Assembly: GCA_023376005.1 (NCBI GenBank)
Contig: CM042176.1
Location: 12,285,276 to 12,349,275 of the forward strand
Origin: Doryteuthis pealeii
Lineage: Eukaryota; Mollusca; Cephalopoda; Myopsida; Loliginidae
Direction of reading: 5' to 3'
DNA: 64,000 nt
In this document: positions 53,101-61,500 of the stretch, piece by piece
How positions within the stretch are numbered: position 1 is the stretch's first letter
Layout of the letters: each line of letters begins with the position of its first letter
Made by a program: the position numbers and the translations under genes
Notes under the pieces: generated by a model
The model's input: only the letters and a program-made list of their open reading frames with translations
Told to the model about the DNA's origin: nothing
Database searches by the model: none

Positions 53101-56100
53101 TGGTTCCTGGTCATTTTTAAACACACAAGGTGTATTCTTTCAACTATTCATTACATATTGCCTTATTGTTAACTCCTACAAAATGGAGAAATCTTAATAA
53201 TTAGTGCACCTATATGAGTGTCCTAACCTGATTGCCCTTATGGCAAGCCCCAACCTTTTTTATGATATATGTGCTAGAAGACAGTGGCTGAGGGTCTTCA
53301 TGTCCTGGGTATGACCTTAAACTCTACCTGATGGTGAAGTTCCAATTTTGGAGCTCGGAGGATTGTGGAGTGCCCCTTCATCCCTATTACTCCCAGGTCC
53401 ACTCTAGCCTGGAGTGGAAGTACCTGTTAGAATCTCATTTATAAGTTAAAAAGAAAAAATGAGTTTTAAAAAATGTTTAAAAGAAGATTCAGTTTTTAAA
53501 AAAATTGAATATGCATTAAGAATGAATAAAACAAAAATGTCTTTGGCATAAAATAACCCAACAAGGGTTGACATACCTTAAAATCCAACCAACCTAGAGG
53601 TGTGTGGTGTACTGGTTACAGTTGTCGGAAATAGACTCGTTGACCAGAATTCAATTCCTGGACGAAGCTACAATTCACATAGCGCTAATACCCTTGGGAA
53701 AGGTATGAATCCAACTACTCTCCCTCCAGCTATGGGTAAATAGTAGGGCAGACTGGGCTCTTTAAACTTGGTTAGGCAACAAGTCTAGGAGAAGAATAAA
53801 ACTCTGAATTCAAACTTCTTAAATCTCCGTTTAGTATCTGGCAGCCATCCTTAGTTCCAGATGTAGTGAATAAGTAAGCAAGCCAATAAGAATCCGGTGT
53901 TAAAGTATTCTTTGTAAGTCCGTCGTCCAAGAGAATCCAAGTGTCAATGACATAAGCTCAGAATGGGGTCTATTAATACAGCAGAAGCAGTAGCAGCAGT
54001 GCCAGTGATTGGACAATAAGAATCCTTCTCAGGTCACGTGTTTATAGGTGAGTCTATAAATAGAAGTGACCATTTACCTTATGCCTTATATCACAAAAAT
54101 CCAACAGTGGTCACTACTAGAATAGGCTCAGACCTGTAGGGACTAGAACTCTCCTGTGTCTACGGGGACAGGAAGTAGAAAAGGTAATGTCCTTGTCAGG
54201 TTGGGGGATGAAGCCTCTTTACGGCTTTGGTACCAACGTGTGAGCCTCGTAGAAACGAGCTCTTGGCTCAGTCTCTTGTGACTGAAGGAACTTTCCCTTC
54301 AGTGAGGGAGTAACAACTCAGACCCAACCTGACATCCCCCTCAACAAGGGAGATATATGAACTGTAAGTACTGCCCCTTAGTACTTTGTTATATTGACTG
54401 TTGTTGAGTTTATATGTGAATAAATAAGGTTAAAAGTACATGTGCTTTCCCTTTCGTCTTTACATTCTGTGAACTTATCTTTTTCCTCATAACTGTAGAC
54501 AGCAATTCCTACAGTCCTAATTAGTGATCTATTTCACTGATTTTTTTCAACCAACCAACCAACCAACCAACTTTTCCCAAGGGCATTAATGCAAAGTGAC
54601 TGTAAACTATCTTCACTGGAATATGAACTCAATTACACTGATTAGCTCTTCAGTTGCCATTAACCATTAGGCCTGCAAACATCGAACTTAAACACATCTC
54701 CATTAACAAGGAGTAATCTAGGGCCTGACTTAGAGGGAGACGTGAATTCATGCCTTATTTGATGCTTACCTTCCTCCTCTTCCTGTTTACGTTCCCGTTC
54801 CTTATGATAAGTATAATCTAATTTGAGACTGATGAAATAGATATAACGTCTGTTGTTGAAGGCTTTCAGAATGACTTGCATTGTGTTCACCAAACTGGGG
54901 CAGAATAAGTTTTCCAGACCATCAAATATGATGCCCTTGTGGCAATCACTCAACTAAAATGAAAAAAAAAAAAAAAAAAAAAAATTAATACAAGCTGAAC
55001 TCACAGAAATTCCATGGTGTAATCAGAAACAATACCAAAGGATCGACATGACAAAGGCTAAATCAAATTGTTTTAAAATAAATTACGTTAAAAATGAAAA
55101 TATAAAAAAAGACTGAAATCATTGGATTTTACACCTCGAGATGTACATGAAATGCCAATAAACATTTTAAAAAAATGATCGTTATTCTTCTCATAACACA
55201 TGTCGGAACAATAGGCGTGCAAAAATAATGATGTCATTATATGAATAAGATATTCACAAATTCTTCGGCGCCTGTTTGATCAATAGTCAAACTATCAAAA
55301 AGGATTTCCCAGGTTTGGTCATTACTGTGCTTGGATACACAGGGAACACCTGAGGAAGGCCATAGGATACAACGGCCAAAATGTTGCATTTATACATAAC
55401 ACAGTAAAGATGAAGACAACTGTCCAAAACCTCAAAATTATTCATTTATTTACACTAATTTTATGGAGTTTGTTATTATTTTCTGGCATTAAGTCCAGTT
55501 TACGCCAAAAACATCAGTATGTCATGACTTCTAGAACCAATCATACAGCATTCTTATAAAATCCAAGGTAAAATATGTAATGTCTGAATGAAATAAGCTT
55601 ATTTTATTCTTTGCCAAAAAATGCTTTTCATTCTATTAGTTAAAAGTAAGGAAATGAATCCAATAGTCTATATGGATAGGATGATATGATAAAAACACAG
55701 ATGTTGTTTAACTGAATTTATTTCTTCAACACACGTTTTTGAAAAATATTTCTAGTTTAAATTTAAAATATTCTCTTTTGTTCTCTCTTAAAGAATCTGA
55801 GAGAAAACGATCATATCATAAAATGGTCACAATTGTCTTCCTATCAACATGCTGTGAAAAAGTTTTTTTTTTTTTTTAAATATAAATATTGCAATATCAG
55901 CAATGTAAAGTTGAAGAAATAAATTCAGTTAACTCTTAACATCCTGTTGAGAATTTTCCAAGTCCAGAGCCCCATTCCTATAAGGATTTATCAATAAATG
56001 GCTAAAAATGGCATTTTCATTTAATGCTACCTGTTATTTCCCATAAATCAAAGACTGCTAAGTATGTTTAAACAAAGGCTATCATTTGGGGTAGATTAGA

Positions 56101-58551
56101 AAAATGAATGTGACTTCGGGCCAGGTGGAATAAGGCGGTATAGGAATTAAACAACATCTGTGTTTTTTCATATGGACCATATGACCTTTAGGCACCCCTT
56201 TTTGATCTTGATTAAGAAAGGAAATGTTTTTGATTCACACCGTCAATATCCGGTTGTTTTAACAGACAATTTTTAGATTTAAAAAAAAAAATTATAAAAC
56301 TAACCCCTAACCCCTAACCCTAACAAATAACCGGATATTGACGGTGTAAAGGAAAAACATGTCCTTTCTTAATCGAGATCAAAAAGGGGTGCCTAAAGGT
56401 AATATGGTCCTTTCATATCATCCTAATAATTCTATAGAATACTTAGTCATTCTATAAAATGCCTAAGTTTTACACTTCCAAATGAACATCAAAATTAAAT
56501 TTGTATCTACCTGAAGTCGTTCAGCAATAATTTCCACAAGGATTTCCTCTGGAAGAACACAGGTCATTAATTCATCTTCTGCTCCAGTCGTTGACGTCAA
56601 GAATTTTGGGCTCATCAAGCTCGTTGGAGTAGGACTTCCAGGAATCTTAAAAACAAAACAAAAAAGATTTCTCTTCTGTCTTATTCTTTCTATTGTATCT
56701 CAGATTCAAATAAAGTGTAATCAAAAAGAATGAGACTGAATCTTTGATTCTTTTTTTAATCTATAATTTAGGGCCAGTTTATCTCAGTCAGCTGAAATAA
56801 AATTGTTTCTACAAGTAAATTCTACAATAAAAAAAGAGAAAGCAAAACAGAATGCAAAATATGGCAATGGGGTTGGGGCAATCCTATAGGTGCTAGGGCT
56901 TGATGTGACCAGCCGATTGATCGGAGGGGGCCTCTCCGACCACCCGTCTAAGTAAGGGTCCAAGTGGAGTGTTGCACGTCATGGACTGCTCATCCACCAA
57001 GACTCCATCCTTAAGCATCATGGGTTGCCACCCACGGCCAACAGATGGCCCCATTTGGGGAAGTCTTACCCCTCTGCAGAGGTGCATTCTAATGCCCCAG
57101 CCGACAGGATAGTAAGAATTTAGTGCTAAATAAACTAATAAATAAGATGCAAAACATTTTTTGTTGGTAGACTAGGAACCACAAGGTTCCTGGTTCGATA
57201 CTGGCCCTCACCAACTCAGCATATGAGTAGCTCAGGGATTTGTGTGGTATAGTAAGGAGCTGATGTTAGGTGTGGTGCTCCACCTCAGACCCAAAAACAA
57301 TCTCCTTGGTCTAGCACTAGTGAAAAGGGGATAGACTCCCTTGCTGATACTGACATTAGGCCACTCTGATGACTTTACTTAATTATATGTATTTACCAAC
57401 CCCTCTACATGAGCAGGATGTGATACAAGGTCAATTTTTTAAGTAGAGTTTAACAGGTTTGAATTCAGAGTTTTCCTTCTCCTATACTGGTTGCCTAACC
57501 AAGGTTAAAGAGACCAGTCTGCTCTACTATTTACCCATAGCTGGGAGGAGTGTAGTTGGATGCATACCTTTCCCAAAGGTATTAGCACTATGTGAAATTC
57601 AACCAGCCTTGTCTATGATTTGAACTCGAGTTGATGAGTCCATTTCCAATGATTCTAACCATCACACCACACACCTCTATAATAATTGATATAAAAGATA
57701 AGAAAATAGATAAATATAAAAGCTGAAAGGAGGTGCACACCTGATTTTGTAGTGGTTCGTTGGACTTGTGTGGTATAGTAAAGAGCTGATGTTAGGTGTG
57801 GTGCTCTACCTCAGACCCAAAAACAATCTCCTTGGTCTAGCGCTGTAGTGGTTCGTTGGACTTGTGTGGTATAGTAAAGAGCTGATGTTAGGTGTGGTGC
57901 TCTACCTCAGACCCAAAAACAATCTCCTTGGTCTAGCGCTAGTGAAAAGGGGATAGACTCCCTTGCTGTCTTGCTGATATTGACATTAGGCCACTCTAAC
58001 GACTTTACTTAATTATATGTATTTACCAACCCCTCTACATGAGCAGGATGTGATACAAGGTCAAGTGTAGTTGGATGCATACCTTTCCCAAAGGTATTAG
58101 CACTATGTGAAATTCAACCAGCCTCGTCTATGATTTGAACTCGGGTTGATGAGTCCATTTCCAATGATTCTAACCATTACACCACACACCTCTATAATAA
58201 TTGATATAAAAGATAAAAAATAGATAAATATAAAACCTGAAAGGAGGTGCACACCTGATTTTGTAGTGGTTCGTTGGACTTGTTCACAGGTGCATTGGCA
58301 ACTGTATTGTTACCTGGTCCGCCTAATTGTTTATTTCTTGCTTCAGGCATCGTCGATCCCTTCCGGGGTGCTGAATTGGAGGTGGGTATTGCTGCGGGTG
58401 GATTTAGAACTAGAAAAAAAATGCAAATAAAAAAGTCAGTCATATTTATTTACACTAGAAATGCCTGTGAAAAAACACTTTTTATATGTTTTATTTTTCT
58501 TATTTTCATGTTGGATTATTTGGTATATGTATTTACCCCCAACCTCTCTAC

Positions 58552-58582
<31 letters not shown>

Positions 58583-61500
58583 ATTATGTTTAGGGGATTA
58601 TCTTCCCTTTGCCTGGAAGAGTTATCTTCCCGCTGTGTTGCCGTTTGTGGCCACCAGGGGACTTCTGGTATATAAGTGGCTGATTCAAATGCTTCTCTCT
58701 CTCTTTCCTTACTGCCTCTGAACGAGCACATGGGTTAGACTTATGTCTACCCCCTTCTTGGTGAGGCTTTGGTCCCTCTTACATTACTGTAAGTCTTTTA
58801 TACAGCATGGACTATCCTTTTGTTCCATGTCTGTAACATTTATATTTTATGTACATTTGGGTATCTTGTTTATACCTAAATATTGTATCTTGTATTCCAT
58901 TCATGAATGTGTCCTTTTATCTCTACTCTTATATCTTATTGTATCTATGTATCTCTGTACTTTATGTATCTTATCGTTACCATGTGCTGTACACCTATTA
59001 AATGTTTTGTCTCACAACGTGTCGGAGCTGTTGTTCAATTATTAACTTTGAATCTGACAATGTCATGGTTTTGGTACATGGAAGAGATAAATAAAAATGC
59101 CTGAATTTATTTGGTCACTACACATGTATGCTACTTACTTGGAACTGGGATTGATGATACAGGTGGTTCAGGAAGAGGGGCTATATTTGATTCTTGTTCT
59201 TCCATCATCATCAGTTCATCTTTTTTCCTTTGAGCAGCTTCAGCACAAAGTTCTCGTGCTTTTATAGAGGCAGAAGACATCCCACTTGTAATGGCTTCAA
59301 TGATGATGTCATCTACGGTCAATAATGCAGCATCATACAATTTAGCTAATTCGGTTGATAAGGCCGTTTTTCCTAAAAAGAAAATTGATAAAGAGTGCTC
59401 AATGAATTTAGAGGGCTGTATCCAAAAATGATAATATTTTTTGCTGAATTTAAAACTGACATCATTTTTGATGAATCCAAAAATGACATTATTTTTGCTT
59501 CATTCAAAAATTAGATCATTTTGCTGAATCAAAAAATGACATTATTTTTGCTTAATTTTAAAATGAGATCATTTTGCTGAATCCTAAAATGAGATCATTT
59601 TTACTGAATTCTAATGCATCCATTTTGCTAAATCCAAAAATGACATTATTTTTGCTGAATTCCAAAATGAAATCATTTTTACTGAATTCAAAAATGAGAC
59701 CATTTTTCTGAATCCAAAACTGATATTATTTTTACTGAATCTAAAAATGACATTATTTTTGCTGAATCCCAAAATGAGATCATTTTGATGAAATTAAAAA
59801 ATGAGATAATTTTTGCTAAATTAAAAAATGCATTATTTTTGCTGAAGCAAAAAATGACATTATTTTTGCTGAATCCAAAAATCACAATTGAAATGATGGG
59901 TATAATTCAAATTATGATTTTACTCCAAATCTAAAATATCAAAATGGTCACAATGTCAAATAGTGCTTGACAAGTCTCACATATCATTGTGTGGGTTTAT
60001 TGGGTTTTATACAAAGTTCTAACATAATATGTATATATATGAACTGTTACTGTTACTGCTGTGGGATTTCCCCTGGGTCAGTTGAGCTGGCTCCACCAAC
60101 GAATTCACTAAGGTTATTAGTGTCAGCCATTCACGGTTCATTGATAAGCTCCATAAAAGCCAGGGCCCAGGATCACCTTGGTAGCTTGCTTGACTGTTTT
60201 GAGCCATGTTTTCAGTGGACCCTCTTGGTGTTTCTTCCATCCTTGAGGTGGTACTGGGTCAATGGATTCACGGATGATATCAACAGGTTGATGACATAGA
60301 GCATAAACTGAGCCAGCGAAACATCTTGCAAGAAGATCCTGCTGAGGGGGGGGGGGAGATTCTGCATCTTGCCTGAACAATTGTGTTTGAGATAAGTTGC
60401 TGCCATCGAACACAGAGGATGTGGTGAAGGCAATAATGTTCAAATATCCTGAAGTTTGCGCAAATCAAATATATATGTGGTCTGAAGTCACCCTGGCACA
60501 ACACCATGAAGTTAAGAGGTCCAGAAAAATTAGCAGCAACAAAGCACTGGCACATCAACATCTTCAGGGACAGCTTCACATGTGACATCTGTGGTCAAGA
60601 ATGTTTTTCAAACATTGTACATCACAGTCACAGGAGGCGCTGTAACTTCAGGGTCACAAAAACTATATTATAGTCTTCCAAGACTGAAATGCGAATATAA
60701 TAATAATAATAATAATAATATATATATATATATATATACCTACACATATTGGAGTTTTAAAAGCATTTTAAGATTTTACCATTGAAAGATGATGACTCAG
60801 AATCAGGTATATAAAAAAACATCAATAATTCTTTGCAATTATCCAATCTTAAATCAAAATCTAAATGCCTGAAAAATCAACAATTTAAAAACTATTGAAA
60901 TTATAGAAAAATTAGAAAATAATTATTAGGTCCAGACCTAACAAAATCTAGAGTTACTCCCCTTGATCAGTAGGGGTTTGATGGAAACCTCGAAGTGGGG
61001 TTTCTGCCATGACTCTTTTGGATTGGAGTTTGTGCGGTTAAGACATACATGCACACGGTTGAGCTAGTTAAGTCACTTTAAGGGTAGAACCATTCTCTAC
61101 CCAGGGTTAAATAAAACCTTGTTAATTTCCAACAACCTGGTCTTGCATTTTCATTCAGTGCTCTGTATTTTATCTGTACTAGCAAAATAAAAAACGACCT
61201 CTGGGCGATGTAAAAATAGATTTTTGAAACATATTGCCTGAGGGGTGGGAGTTAAAAATTCAATGTCATCAAATTCATTAAAGGATTAAAAAATAAAACA
61301 ATTTGAAATGTAAACTTTAAATATGTATTAAAATAAAACAAACTATATATATATATATATATAATACCAGTCATGAATTTATTAAAACTTGTTTTAAAAA
61401 ACAATAAGGACTGTCTAATGTTCAAATTTTGAGTGTATTTTTTATTCTACGTTATGACGATTTTGGGTAATGTGACGTAAGCAGTGACGTAATTTTTGTT

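Noticed and set aside
58461..59104. Membrane-protein-like plus-strand frames
   Set aside because: Pyrimidine-rich repeat sequence (possible LTR) gives Leu/Ser-rich frames; no start context, splice sites or homology.
59688..59885. Repetitive FSKNN-type protein
   Set aside because: Translation of the 30-bp minisatellite.
59430..59890. CRISPR-like array
   Set aside because: Units are degenerate, contiguous and AT-rich with no unique spacers, in an animal intron.
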